From contig NZ_JACICC010000001.1 in NCBI RefSeq assembly GCF_014195635.1, positions 62,001-126,000 of the forward strand: DNA of 64,000 nt, given 5' to 3'. The position numbers were made by a program, and so were the translations under genes. Shown here piece by piece: positions 53,416 through 62,217 of the stretch. The stretch is from Pseudochelatococcus contaminans. Its GTDB lineage: Bacteria > Pseudomonadota > Alphaproteobacteria > Rhizobiales > Beijerinckiaceae. The notes beneath the pieces were generated by a model, which saw nothing but the letters and a program-made list of their open reading frames with translations, searched no databases and was not told the origin of the DNA. Position 1 is the stretch's first letter. The number at the start of each line of letters is the position of its first letter.

Positions 53416-54567
53416 CTACACCTGAGCCACCGCAACGGGCAGGAACTCCGGGCCGATCTTCGGCGTGTGGTTCGCGGTGTCGTAGACAAAGCGGCCCGTG
53501 TAGCAATCGAAGTCGGTCTGCGCGAACGCTTCCGACAGCTTCGCTGGCTCGTAGGTGCCGGCGCGCTTGAGGTTGTCCACCAGCATCGCGAACTGGCAAT
53601 AGCCCTGCGCATGATCGCCCGTGGCGGCAACGCCCTTCGACTCCATCAGATCGAACAGCGCCTTGTGCTTCTCGTTGTTGACCGGATCGTAGAGCATCGG
53701 CGTCCAGAGCATCTTTTCGGAATCCGCGCCTACACCCTGATGAAACTCCGGCCGCAGCGGGTAATAGATAGCGACGTGCAGGGAATCGAGCCCGGTTTCC
53801 TTGATCTGCCGCGTCAGCGCGACACCCGAATTGACCGAGGTGAAGATGGAGACCAGCACATCCGGCTTGGCTCCGCGCAGCTTCGACAACTGCGGGTAGA
53901 AATCGGAGTGCCCCAGCGGCACGGCTTCATGTCCAACTTCGCTCCAGCCCGCCTCCTTGAACAGCGGCACCGCGAATTCGGTGTTGGACTTGCCATAGTC
54001 CGTATCCTCGAAGACGAAGGCGATCTTCTTGCCTTCCGGCGAGAACTTGCCTGCCGCCGTCAGACCCTCGACCGCCTCGAACACGGCCTTGGCATAGGCG
54101 TCGGAGTTCCAGCTCGCCTTCCAGAAGTTGGCGAAACGCTTGGGATCGCTTTCCACCTTGCGCGCGATCTCAGACGAAACCGGCTGGCCGCTCATCACGA
54201 ACTTGCCGTAGGACGCCGCGACATCCATCAGCGCGATCGTCACCGAGGAGGCGAAAGTGTCGCCGACCAGCAGATCGACGTTGTCGCGCGTCAGCAGCTT
54301 CTGCGCCGCCGAGACGCCGATCTCTGGGCGCGAGGCGCTGTCTTCGAAAATCAGCTTCAGGGTGGTTTTTTCGCCGTTGAGGTCAATGCCGCCGGCTGCA
54401 TTCACTTCATCGGCGACGAATTGATAAGCGTCGCGCATCGCGATGCCGGAGGTGGCGGCCGGCCCGGTAAGGGGGCCGACGACGCCGATTTTCACTTCCG
54501 CCGCAAAAGCTGCGGGCGAACATAGGATGGTCGCGCCCAGAAGGGCGGCATAAAGGTTTCTGGTCAT
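53416..54567 (-). CDS. ABC transporter substrate-binding protein, C-terminus cut by an amber codon
   Basis: This 383-residue periplasmic protein of the LivJ/amide-binding type has a signal peptide ending AFA before AEVKIGVVGPLTGPAATSGI. The ATG at 54567 is used, as the frame upstream is poor. The reading ends FLPVAVAQV with TAG at 53416-53418. In the same frame after the TAG, 18 more codons (DGVSKAVWPSTSATAEFK) run to a TGA at 53359-53361. They look like the normal family ending (QDG...VWP...). This suggests a CAG to TAG change, a sequencing error or read-through. The protein likely feeds the Liv-type importer downstream. Confidence 0.9.
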   Translation of the reverse strand: MTRNLYAALLGATILCSPAAFAAEVKIGVVGPLTGPAATSGIAMRDAYQFVADEVNAAGGIDLNGEKTTLKLIFEDSASRPEIGVSAAQKLLTRDNVDLLVGDTFASSVTIALMDVAASYGKFVMSGQPVSSEIARKVESDPKRFANFWKASWNSDAYAKAVFEAVEGLTAAGKFSPEGKKIAFVFEDTDYGKSNTEFAVPLFKEAGWSEVGHEAVPLGHSDFYPQLSKLRGAKPDVLVSIFTSVNSGVALTRQIKETGLDSLHVAIYYPLRPEFHQGVGADSEKMLWTPMLYDPVNNEKHKALFDLMESKGVAATGDHAQGYCQFAMLVDNLKRAGTYEPAKLSEAFAQTDFDCYTGRFVYDTANHTPKIGPEFLPVAVAQV

Positions 54568-54632
54568 TTTGGTTCCCGTCTGGTTGAACGCCAGGTCTTG
54601 TCGCCTGGCTGATCGTTTGGATGCGTAACCCT

Positions 54633-55910
54633 TCAGGCTGGTTCGGTTCCGCACCAGTCTGCAATGAACAGCGCCATGGCCTTGGTGACGCTGTGCAAAG
54701 AGTCCAGGCTGACGTATTCGTCGAAGCCGTGGATGTTATGGGAGACCGGCCCGTAGCACAGGGTCGGAATCCGGTTGTAGAGCGCGTAGACCCGTGCATC
54801 GAGATAGGCCGGGGTCGTGAAGGTTTTCAGCGGTGCGCCGAAAGCCTCCGCGTGGGCATGCGCCAGTGTCTTTTCCGCCTCGGAACCCGGCTTCAGATAA
54901 TAACCCTCCGCATTGAACCCGTTCTGGGTGATGCGGGGCGGATTCTGGGCGAGGAATCGATCCGTGCGTGAGAATGATGATATGTGATCTGTGATCTCAT
55001 GCAACTTATCTTGTGCCTTCTGGCCCGGATAGATCGAGATGCGCACCTGAAAGCGGCACCACGCCGGGACCGACGATCCCCAGTCCCCACCTTCGATAAT
55101 GCCGATGTTCATGTTGATCGGCTTCGGCTCGTTCTCGAAGCCGGGGTGTTCCGCCTTCTCGGCGTTCCACTTCGCCTCGATCTCGCGCAGCGCACCAATG
55201 ACGCGATAGGCGGCGTCGATGGCATTCGCGCCTTCCCCCATCTCGCGGACATGCACGGGAATGCCGCGCACCTCGACCTCGAACCACAACACACCGCCGC
55301 TGGCGCGGACCAGCATGTTGTCCTCCGGTTCGGGGATCAGGGCCGCGTCGGCGGTGTAGCCGCGCAGAAAGGTTTGCAACGCACCGTTGCCCGTCGACTC
55401 CTCCTCGACCACCGATTGCAGATAGACGGTGGCAGCCGGTTGCAGGCCAATCCGGCGCAGCGCCTCCAGCGCGAAGACATTGGCGCCCGCGCCGGCCTTC
55501 ATATCTCCCGCGCCGCGGCCATAAAGGCGGTCACCAACGATTTCGCCGCCATAAGGATCGCGCTCCCACATATCGAGCGGGCCGGTCGGCACGACATCGA
55601 CGTGGTGCTGAAGGATCAGCGAGCGGCCCTTTTCCTCTCTGGGATGATGGATTCCCACAACGACAGGCGCGCGCGAGTGGTCGGCTGAAAACGGCGCGCC
55701 GCCCTCGTGCGCTGTCAGTTCCGCCTCGTTCATTTCGAAGCGGTCCATCTTAAAGCCGCGGGCGGCATAGTCGTTGTAGAGAAAATCCTGAATCGTGAAT
55801 TCTTCAGCCCGCTGCGAGGCAAATGACACAAGCTTGCGGGTGTAGGCGATCTGCTCGTCGAAACCATCGTCGACGGAGCGCAGAATCCTAGCGCTTAGAT
55901 CAGACTGCAT
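54633..55910 (-). CDS. ArgE/DapE-type M20 deacylase (copy 2)
   Basis: This 425-residue M20 zinc hydrolase has the same build as copy 1: LQHHVDVVPTGPLDMWERDP, RGAGDMKAGAGANVFALEAL and SVVEEESTGNGALQTFLRGY for the metal and catalytic sites. ATG 55910 (MQSDLSARI) is used; 11 more codons upstream are possible but AT-rich. It is the first gene of the transporter operon, divergent from the iclR gene, which probably controls it. The substrate is unknown. Confidence 0.93.
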   Translation of the reverse strand: MQSDLSARILRSVDDGFDEQIAYTRKLVSFASQRAEEFTIQDFLYNDYAARGFKMDRFEMNEAELTAHEGGAPFSADHSRAPVVVGIHHPREEKGRSLILQHHVDVVPTGPLDMWERDPYGGEIVGDRLYGRGAGDMKAGAGANVFALEALRRIGLQPAATVYLQSVVEEESTGNGALQTFLRGYTADAALIPEPEDNMLVRASGGVLWFEVEVRGIPVHVREMGEGANAIDAAYRVIGALREIEAKWNAEKAEHPGFENEPKPINMNIGIIEGGDWGSSVPAWCRFQVRISIYPGQKAQDKLHEITDHISSFSRTDRFLAQNPPRITQNGFNAEGYYLKPGSEAEKTLAHAHAEAFGAPLKTFTTPAYLDARVYALYNRIPTLCYGPVSHNIHGFDEYVSLDSLHSVTKAMALFIADWCGTEPA

Positions 55911-55932
55911 AATGTGTATCCCCACTTTTATT

Positions 55933-56002
55933 CTTTGATTCAAAGGAACCGCATTGATCCTTCCAAGTCAATAGTTGATTTTCAAGTATCATTGAGTGAT
56001 AC
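55933..56002. promoter_or_regulatory. Palindromes between the M20 deacylase and iclR genes
   Basis: There are two inverted repeats in the 99-bp divergent gap: CTTTG-att-CAAAG (55933-55945) and GTATCA-ttgag-TGATAC (55986-56002). The second lies 7 bp before the iclR start. They are likely operators for IclR autoregulation and control of the transport operon. Confidence 0.5.
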
Positions 56003-56009
56003 AAGAACC

Positions 56010-56837
56010 ATGATGACGAAGAAACCTCCCTCCTCCGCCAATCCAAAATCCGACAAGGAAAACGCCGGCATGCGTGCCGTCGAGCGGGTTACCGCGATCC
56101 TGCAAAGCTTCTCCATGACAAGGCCCATGCTGAGCCTGACGGAGGTTGCCCGCGCCACCGGCCTCGACAAGAACACAACCCGCCGCCTGTTGATCGCCCT
56201 GTGCCGCACGGGCCTTGTCCGCCGCGACGAGACCGAGGGCACCTACGGCCTTGATATCGGCGTGCTCAAACTTCAGCCCGCCGTGCTCGGTCCCCGGGCG
56301 CTGCGCGAAACAGCCGCGCCGCATCTGCAATGGCTCGCCGAAAAAACAGGCATGACGTCGTTCTTCTGGATTCCCGACTCCGAAGGCGCCATCTGCATCG
56401 ATCGCGTCAGGGCCAGCGGCGTGTTTCTGGATGTGCCGTGGTCGTCTCCCGGCACGGTGGTACCCTTGAACATGGCGGCGGGACCGAGGGTCATCCTCGC
56501 GCATATTTCGGAGGAGGCTCGTGCGTCGTGGCTGGCGCGATCGCAGCCGCAGTTCACGCAGTTCTCTCAAACCGACCAGTCGGAACTCCTGCGCTCCATC
56601 GAACGCATCCGTCTGCATGGTTATGAAGTCGTCCGGAACGATTATTATGTTGGCATGGCCGGGCTGGGCGTGCCGGCCCTCAACCGGGGCGGCACGTTCG
56701 TAGGCGCGATCTCCGTGACCAGCGGCAGCAGCGATTTCGACGATCCGGCCCGGATGCAGAGTGCCCTCGCCGCAGCGCGTGAAACCGCGGCGGCCATCGG
56801 CCTCAGGCTTGGCCCCGGCCTCGCGACAACGGGATGA
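56010..56837 (+). CDS. IclR-family transcriptional regulator
   Basis: This 275-residue regulator has an N-terminal winged helix (AVERVTAILQSFSMTRPMLS followed by LTEVARATGLDKNTTRRLLI) and a C-terminal effector domain (YYVGMAGLGVPALNRGGTFV, then GAISVTSG). IclR regulators usually control neighbouring catabolic operons in response to the substrate. ATG 56010 or 56013 is used; the AT-rich frame upstream to 55914 is probably promoter. It diverges from the deacylase-transporter operon and converges on the gamma-glutamyltransferase gene. Confidence 0.94.
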   Translation: MMTKKPPSSANPKSDKENAGMRAVERVTAILQSFSMTRPMLSLTEVARATGLDKNTTRRLLIALCRTGLVRRDETEGTYGLDIGVLKLQPAVLGPRALRETAAPHLQWLAEKTGMTSFFWIPDSEGAICIDRVRASGVFLDVPWSSPGTVVPLNMAAGPRVILAHISEEARASWLARSQPQFTQFSQTDQSELLRSIERIRLHGYEVVRNDYYVGMAGLGVPALNRGGTFVGAISVTSGSSDFDDPARMQSALAAARETAAAIGLRLGPGLATTG

Positions 56838-56858
56838 GAGACGCCGGCGTATCACGGT

Positions 56859-58538
56859 TCAGCGCCCGGCCGGACTGTCGGGCCAGAACCGTGTTCCCGC
56901 CCGCGCCAGACCGCCGCCAAGCCCGATCGCAACCCCATCCGCGCGCCAGCACGCCGCACCTTCCATATCCCGATCATCGAAGGCGATTGCGTTCATGCCG
57001 CCGCCCACATGCGGCAGGCGCAGTGTCTGCCAGCCTTTCGCCTGCAACCCCGCCTCGACCGCAGGGGGAAACCCGTCTTCCAGTTCCAGCTCGGCGCCCT
57101 GCGTCCACAGGCGCGGCGCTTCCACCGCCTCTTGCAGGCTCATGCCGTATTCCAGCAGATTGACCAGCGCCTGCATGACCGACCCGAAGATGCGCAGGCC
57201 GCCGGGCAGGCCAATCGCATAACGCGGCTTGCCATCTTTGAGCACGATGGTCGGCGCCATGGAGGTGGTGACGCGCTTGCCCGGCGCGATAGAGTTGGCA
57301 CGACCCGGCACGGGATCGAACAACGCCATATAATTGTTGGGAATGATCCCGGTTCCGGGAATGATGATCCGCGCACCGAAGAGCGCGTTGATCGTCTGGG
57401 TGGTGGACACGATATTGCCGTCGCGGTCGGCAACGGTGACATGCGTGGTGTGCGCTTCACCCACGGCACCCACCCCCGCCTGCCATGCCTGCGTCCTGTC
57501 CGGATCGATCCGGGCGCGCCGTTCGGCGGCATAGCCATCGGAAATCAGCCGCGCGACCGGCACTTCGACGAAGGCGGGATCAGCCGTGGCGGCGGCGCGG
57601 TCGGCAAAAGCGATGCGCAGCACTTCGGCGGTGAGATGAGCCGCCTCGATACTGCCGAACCCCATACAGGCAAGATCGAAGCCTTCCAGAATCTTGAGCA
57701 TCTGGATGACGTGCACGCCGCCAGCAGATGGCGGTGGCGGCCCGACGATCTCATGGCCGCGATAAAAGCCCCGTACAGGCTCGCGGGTCACGGTCTCGAC
57801 GCTGGCCAGATCCTCACGCGTCATCACCGAACCGGCGGCTTGCAGCGCATCGACGATCCGCCCGCCGAGGTCACCTGTATATAAAGCATCCGGGCCTTGC
57901 GCCGCGACGAGCTGAAGCGTCTCGGCATAATCCGCCATTACCAGACGATGCCCCGCAGGTAGCGGCGCGCCGTCATCGGTCAGGATGCGCCTTGCCTCCG
58001 CGTCCTGCGCCAGATCGTGCGCGGCCTCGGTGAGGCAGGCTGCAAGATAGGGCGTCACCGCGAACCCGCTGCGGGCATGGCGAATGGCGGGCGCCATCAC
58101 ATCCGCCAGCTTCAGAACGCCGAAACGCTCCAGCGCGTCGCACCAGCCGCGCAGGGTGCCGGGAGTTGCAACCGCCGTTGCGCCGTGGGTGTTGGCGCGG
58201 CCCTCCACCTCGTAGCCGAAACCTGTCGGCCGGAACATGGCCGGATGAGCTGCACCCGGCGCACGACTTTGCCCGTCCAGAACGACATGCCGCCCATCTG
58301 CCATGCGAATCTGCGCCATCCCGCCGCCGACGATGCCGACCATCATCGGCTCGACAACGGACAGGGCGAACAGCGCGGCAATCGCCGCATCGACTGCATT
58401 GCCCCCGGCCGCCAGCATTTCCGCACCCGCCGCACTGGCCAGCGGGTGATTCGTCACCACCATGCCGTCACGCGAACGGGCCGGGTGTTTCTCCGTCGCG
58501 AAGGTCACGGCGGCCTTCTGGCGCCAACTTGCGGTCAT
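56859..58538 (-). CDS. Gamma-glutamyltransferase-family protein
   Basis: This 559-residue self-processing Ntn-hydrolase removes or transfers gamma-glutamyl groups. The small-subunit start is TTHVTVADRDGN, with the nucleophile Thr at about residue 364; GLPGGLRIFGSVMQALVNLL is also typical. The N-terminus (MTASWRQKAAVTFATEKHPA) has no signal peptide, unlike periplasmic GGTs, so it may act in the cytoplasm. A HpxW-like amidohydrolase is an alternative. The ATG overlaps the aminotransferase stop (ATGA), making it the last gene of the three-gene operon. Confidence 0.92.
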   Translation of the reverse strand: MTASWRQKAAVTFATEKHPARSRDGMVVTNHPLASAAGAEMLAAGGNAVDAAIAALFALSVVEPMMVGIVGGGMAQIRMADGRHVVLDGQSRAPGAAHPAMFRPTGFGYEVEGRANTHGATAVATPGTLRGWCDALERFGVLKLADVMAPAIRHARSGFAVTPYLAACLTEAAHDLAQDAEARRILTDDGAPLPAGHRLVMADYAETLQLVAAQGPDALYTGDLGGRIVDALQAAGSVMTREDLASVETVTREPVRGFYRGHEIVGPPPPSAGGVHVIQMLKILEGFDLACMGFGSIEAAHLTAEVLRIAFADRAAATADPAFVEVPVARLISDGYAAERRARIDPDRTQAWQAGVGAVGEAHTTHVTVADRDGNIVSTTQTINALFGARIIIPGTGIIPNNYMALFDPVPGRANSIAPGKRVTTSMAPTIVLKDGKPRYAIGLPGGLRIFGSVMQALVNLLEYGMSLQEAVEAPRLWTQGAELELEDGFPPAVEAGLQAKGWQTLRLPHVGGGMNAIAFDDRDMEGAACWRADGVAIGLGGGLARAGTRFWPDSPAGR

Positions 58539-59851
58539 GCGGATACTCCTTCCAACACGCGCCCGAGCGTTTCGGTGAACAGATCGACTTGCGCCGCATC
58601 GATAATCAGCGGCGGGCGAATCTTCAGCACGTTGTGGTGCTTGCCGCACGAGCTGATGAGCACGCCCTCCGCCCGCATGCCATTGACGATGCGCGCCGTC
58701 GCCTCACGATCCGGCTGCCCGCCGGACCGGATCTCCGCTCCGATCATCAACCCCGCACCGCGCAGCTCCGCGAGGATCGGATAGCGGCCTGCGAGCGACC
58801 GCAGCCCCTCCATCAGCCGCTGGCCCATTGCCAGGGAGTTGGCCTGCAAACCGTCACGCGCAATCACGTTCAGGACGGCGAGCGCAGCCGCGCAGGACAC
58901 TGTGTTTCCGCCGAAGGTGTTGAAATAGCGGGCATTGCGGCCAAACTCATCCACCACCTGCGGGCGCACAACGATCCCCGCTACGGGATGACCGTTCCCC
59001 ATTGGCTTGCCCATGGTCACGATGTCCGGCATCACGCCATGACGCTGGAACCCCCAGAAGCGCTCGCCGGTGCGCGCAAAGCCCGGCTGCACCTCGTCAG
59101 CAACGAACAGGCCGCCGGCGCGCCGGATGGCCTCTACAGCGGGGGCAAGGAAGCCTGTCGGGCCAGCGCGCACCCCGTCCGAGGTGAACATCGTGTCGAC
59201 GATCAACATGGCGGGGCGTATGCCATGCCGGCGCAAACCGGCGATGGCATATTCAACGGCTTCCGCGAAACCATCCGGCCCTTCCGCACCCGGATCGCCG
59301 GGCGCCGGAACCAGCGCCACGTGCCGGCCCAGATCAACGGACGGCCCCAGCGACGGCGAGTACTGCGCCACCGCATCGGTGATGCCGTGATAGGCGGTTT
59401 GCGTAACGACGATCCCGGTACCGCCGGAAAATCCGCGCGCGATGCGCCAGGCCAGATCGTTCGCTTCGCTGCCGGTGCAGGTCAACATCATGTGGCCGGG
59501 CTCTTCCGGCATCGTCGCCAGAAGCGTCTCGGCCAGTTGCAAGATCCCGTCCTGCAGGTAGCGCGTGTTGGTCGCCAGAATGCCGGCTTGCCGTGCGATG
59601 GCCTCCACCACCGCCGGGTGGCAATGTCCCAGTGACGTGACATTATTATAGGCGTCCAGATAGCGTCGCCCGTTCGCGTCGATCAGCCACACGCCCTCCC
59701 CTTTGACGAAGTGCAGCGGCTCCTCGTACATCAGCCGGTAGGCGGGACCGAGCAGTCGCGCACGGTCCGAGATCAGTTGCTCGGTTTGCGGGGAAAGTGG
59801 CACCTTCCCCGCGACAAAGGCGTTGGCCATCGCGGTATCGACAGGCTTCAT
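58535..59851 (-). CDS. Class III PLP aminotransferase, phospho-lyase-like (AGXT2L type)
   Basis: This 438-residue fold-type I PLP enzyme shows GHCHPAVVEAIARQAGILAT followed by NTRYLQDGILQLAETLLATM, and ADEVQPGFARTGERFWGFQR then IVTMGKPMGNGHPVAGI with the PLP Lys. These stretches match the ethanolamine-phosphate and 5-phosphohydroxylysine phospho-lyases (AGXT2L1/2) better than ordinary omega-transaminases. The upstream coupled kinase supports a kinase-lyase pair. The ATG overlaps the kinase stop, and the gene is coupled to the GGT gene downstream. Confidence 0.88.
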   Translation of the reverse strand: MKPVDTAMANAFVAGKVPLSPQTEQLISDRARLLGPAYRLMYEEPLHFVKGEGVWLIDANGRRYLDAYNNVTSLGHCHPAVVEAIARQAGILATNTRYLQDGILQLAETLLATMPEEPGHMMLTCTGSEANDLAWRIARGFSGGTGIVVTQTAYHGITDAVAQYSPSLGPSVDLGRHVALVPAPGDPGAEGPDGFAEAVEYAIAGLRRHGIRPAMLIVDTMFTSDGVRAGPTGFLAPAVEAIRRAGGLFVADEVQPGFARTGERFWGFQRHGVMPDIVTMGKPMGNGHPVAGIVVRPQVVDEFGRNARYFNTFGGNTVSCAAALAVLNVIARDGLQANSLAMGQRLMEGLRSLAGRYPILAELRGAGLMIGAEIRSGGQPDREATARIVNGMRAEGVLISSCGKHHNVLKIRPPLIIDAAQVDLFTETLGRVLEGVSA

Positions 59852-60906
59852 CGGCTGTTCTCCAGGGCAAGATTGACCCACTCGGCATTGTCTTGCGGGC
59901 TTCGGCTGCGCATCTCGGCCAGCGCGACGCGCGCCGGCATGTTGTTGCGCAGGATGTAATCGGCATTCTCCGGATATCGGATGGCGCGATAGCCGGTGAT
60001 GAGCAGCGTCATCGCCAGACGCGCCTCGATCAGCAGCGGCAGAAGGCGGATCTCATTGCCGGTGAGCGGCAATTGGCGGTGATAGGCGGCGATGAACTCC
60101 GCAACGTCGGCCCGCACGCCTGCAGACCCAAACTGATAGGAAGCGGCGACCGCCAGATCGTTGACGAGAGGCGCGGCGATGATATCGCCAAAATCGATGA
60201 TGCCCGCTATCCGGTCCGGGTCGTAAGGATCGACCAATACGTTATGAAAGTTCAGATCGTTATAGATCACTTGACGGCGCAGATCCGGCAGAGCAGGCTT
60301 CGCCTCCCGCCTGAAATCGGTCAGCACACCCGCAACCATGGCGCGGATATCGTCGCCTTCGACATAAAGCAACAGCGGCGCGACGCGATCGAGATTGCTG
60401 ATGTCCCACTGGAGATAATGCTCCTGACCGGGATGCGAGAAACCGGCGAAGGCGCGCCCCAGCCGCGCATGGCAACATGCGAGATTCCGGCGTTGCCGCG
60501 CCGAGCGCGGGGCATGAACCAGCGGCAGGCCATCCATCCACGACAGCACGCGCACGACCGAACACCGACCGTCCGACAGCCGGGCCAGAACCTCGGTTTT
60601 GCCGGAGACGCTTCGCTGCACGCGCGGCACCGGCAGATCCGGCGTAGTACGTTCGACATGGCAGAGCGCCGCCGTCTGAAAATCCGTGACCTCACGGTCT
60701 TCGGCTGAGTTGGCGACCTTCATCACCCAGCGCTGGCCGTCAGCGGCGGTAAGGCGCAGGTTCTGGTCGCGTTCCGCCGTCATCAATTCCGCCTGCTCTA
60801 CAGGGAGGCCGAAAAGCGTCCGGGCCAATCGGACGGCTTCTTGCTGCGTCATTGCGGGCGGTGGCGATGCGAGCGTTTCTGTATTGCCGGTAGTGTCTGT
60901 CGTCAC
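59848..60906 (-). CDS. Phosphotransferase-family kinase (hydroxylysine-kinase-like)
   Basis: This kinase of the aminoglycoside phosphotransferase/choline-kinase fold phosphorylates a small amine or alcohol. Features are VMKVANSAEDREVTDFQ (ATP-binding Lys), the catalytic loop VIYNDLNFHNVLVDPYD and the metal site GIIDFGDIIAAPLVNDLAVA, as in hydroxylysine kinase. The start is uncertain: GTG 60906 gives 352 residues and ATG 60852 (MTQQEAV) gives 334; neither has a strong ribosome-binding site. It is the first gene of the kinase / lyase / GGT operon, divergent from gntR. Confidence 0.87.
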   Translation of the reverse strand: MTTDTTGNTETLASPPPAMTQQEAVRLARTLFGLPVEQAELMTAERDQNLRLTAADGQRWVMKVANSAEDREVTDFQTAALCHVERTTPDLPVPRVQRSVSGKTEVLARLSDGRCSVVRVLSWMDGLPLVHAPRSARQRRNLACCHARLGRAFAGFSHPGQEHYLQWDISNLDRVAPLLLYVEGDDIRAMVAGVLTDFRREAKPALPDLRRQVIYNDLNFHNVLVDPYDPDRIAGIIDFGDIIAAPLVNDLAVAASYQFGSAGVRADVAEFIAAYHRQLPLTGNEIRLLPLLIEARLAMTLLITGYRAIRYPENADYILRNNMPARVALAEMRSRSPQDNAEWVNLALENSR

Positions 60907-60929
60907 GCGATGGATTCCGTGCTCTAAAG

Positions 60930-60952
60930 GCTGACAGGAAGCGCTTGTCAGC
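60930..60952. promoter_or_regulatory. Probable GntR operator in the kinase-gntR divergent region
   Basis: A perfect 7-bp inverted repeat, GCTGACA (60930-60936) and TGTCAGC (60946-60952), with a 9-bp spacer lies in the 123-bp gap between the leftward kinase operon and the rightward gntR gene. Confidence 0.55.
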
Positions 60953-61029
60953 ACTGCGATGATTGGGCATTTTCGGCGCGACGTGCCGGCGCAACGCAGC
61001 CGCGCAGGACCAAGCGGATATGGGACGAC

Positions 61030-61707
61030 ATGACGGAACGCCTCGAATACAAGGCCCTCAACGATCAAGCCTACGACGCCATCAAGCAGGGCCTTATTGC
61101 GGGACGTTTCGCGCCCCGGCAGGTTTTCGTGCTGCGCAATCTGGCCGAGGTCTACGGCATATCCACCACGCCGGTTCGCGAGGCGCTGCAACGCCTCGTG
61201 GGTGAGGGCCTGCTCGAAATGAAACCGAACCGCTCGATCGCGGTGCCGGATTGGGACGCAGCCAAATTCAGCGAACTGTTCCGCATTCGCTGCGAACTCG
61301 AAGGGCTGGCGGCGGAGCTGGCGACGGCGCGGATATCGGACAAGGGCCTTGTGGAGCTTGGCGCCGTGGTGGAGATGATCGACGCGGCGCTCGCCAGCGG
61401 CGATTACAAGGATTATGTCGCGCTGAACCAGCGCTTCCACTTCACCATCTATGACGCCGCCAACTCGCCGCGGCTGCTGCGCATCATCGAAAACCTGTGG
61501 GGAGAAGTCGGCGTCTATATGAACGAGCTTTTCGCCGGCAGCGACTATGGCGCAGTCGCCAACGACGAGCATCGCCTGATCCTGAAAGGGCTCTCCGCCC
61601 GCGATGCCGGACGTGTCCGGGAAGCGATGGTGAAGGACATTACCGTGGCGGCCGACGCGATGCTTCCGCGTATCCGCGAACTGTCCGGCAAGCAGGCGCC
61701 GGCCTGA
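61030..61707 (+). CDS. GntR-family (FCD-domain) transcriptional regulator
   Basis: This 225-residue regulator has the winged helix at residues 8-70 (QAYDAIKQGLIAGRFAPRQV, LAEVYGISTTPVREALQRLV) and an all-helical FCD ligand domain (FRIRCELEGLAAELATARIS, RFHFTIYDAANSPRLLRIIE and EHRLILKGLSARDAGRVREA). FCD regulators sense organic acids or amino acids and usually repress a divergent catabolic operon. GGGACG precedes the ATG. Confidence 0.95.
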   Translation: MTERLEYKALNDQAYDAIKQGLIAGRFAPRQVFVLRNLAEVYGISTTPVREALQRLVGEGLLEMKPNRSIAVPDWDAAKFSELFRIRCELEGLAAELATARISDKGLVELGAVVEMIDAALASGDYKDYVALNQRFHFTIYDAANSPRLLRIIENLWGEVGVYMNELFAGSDYGAVANDEHRLILKGLSARDAGRVREAMVKDITVAADAMLPRIRELSGKQAPA

Positions 61708-62217
61708 CCCCCCGCGCCTGCCCGGATCGGAATCCGGCTTCACCCTCTGGCTGCTCATTTCATGTTTATCGGCAAGCATCTCTGGACCGTGCGCCGGGAG
61801 TCGTTCTGACTAATTAATTTTGTGATATCATATAACAGATATCATCGTCAATGCGACGCCTTCGAGCGCGACCGCTTCCTATGCCGCAAACCCGATGCCA
61901 TTCAAATTATTGATTTATAAAGGTAATATGCAATTTTTGCGCAATCGCCGATGGTCGGCCATCAAACCGATGCAGATGGCTGCTGCCATGACCGCCCCAC
62001 CCCTACCTGCCATCCGGTTTTGAACGAAAATCCCCGTCCCGGAATGGACAACGACGCCGGGACGCATTATGCGATTCTGCGCCGTGTATGATTTTCTTCC
62101 GTCCTTGAGTACTCTGTCTGATATGGTGCCCATGGTGGCGCTGTGTAATCTTGGCCGGATGCCGGCCCGCAGCGACAGCACGCCGGAATTGGTTACGACG
62201 ATAGAACATGGGTTGAG
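61708..62217. other. 510-bp gene-free region between gntR and dusA
   Basis: No convincing gene was found. The region has an AT-rich stretch at about 61810-61930. It contains the perfect inverted repeat TGATATC (61823-61829) and GATATCA (61838-61844) with an 8-bp AT-rich spacer. A 141-residue minus-strand frame at 61915-62340 overlaps dusA and shows no protein-like pattern. Expected contents are a dusA promoter at the right end and possibly a small RNA or unlinked operator. Confidence 0.5.
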
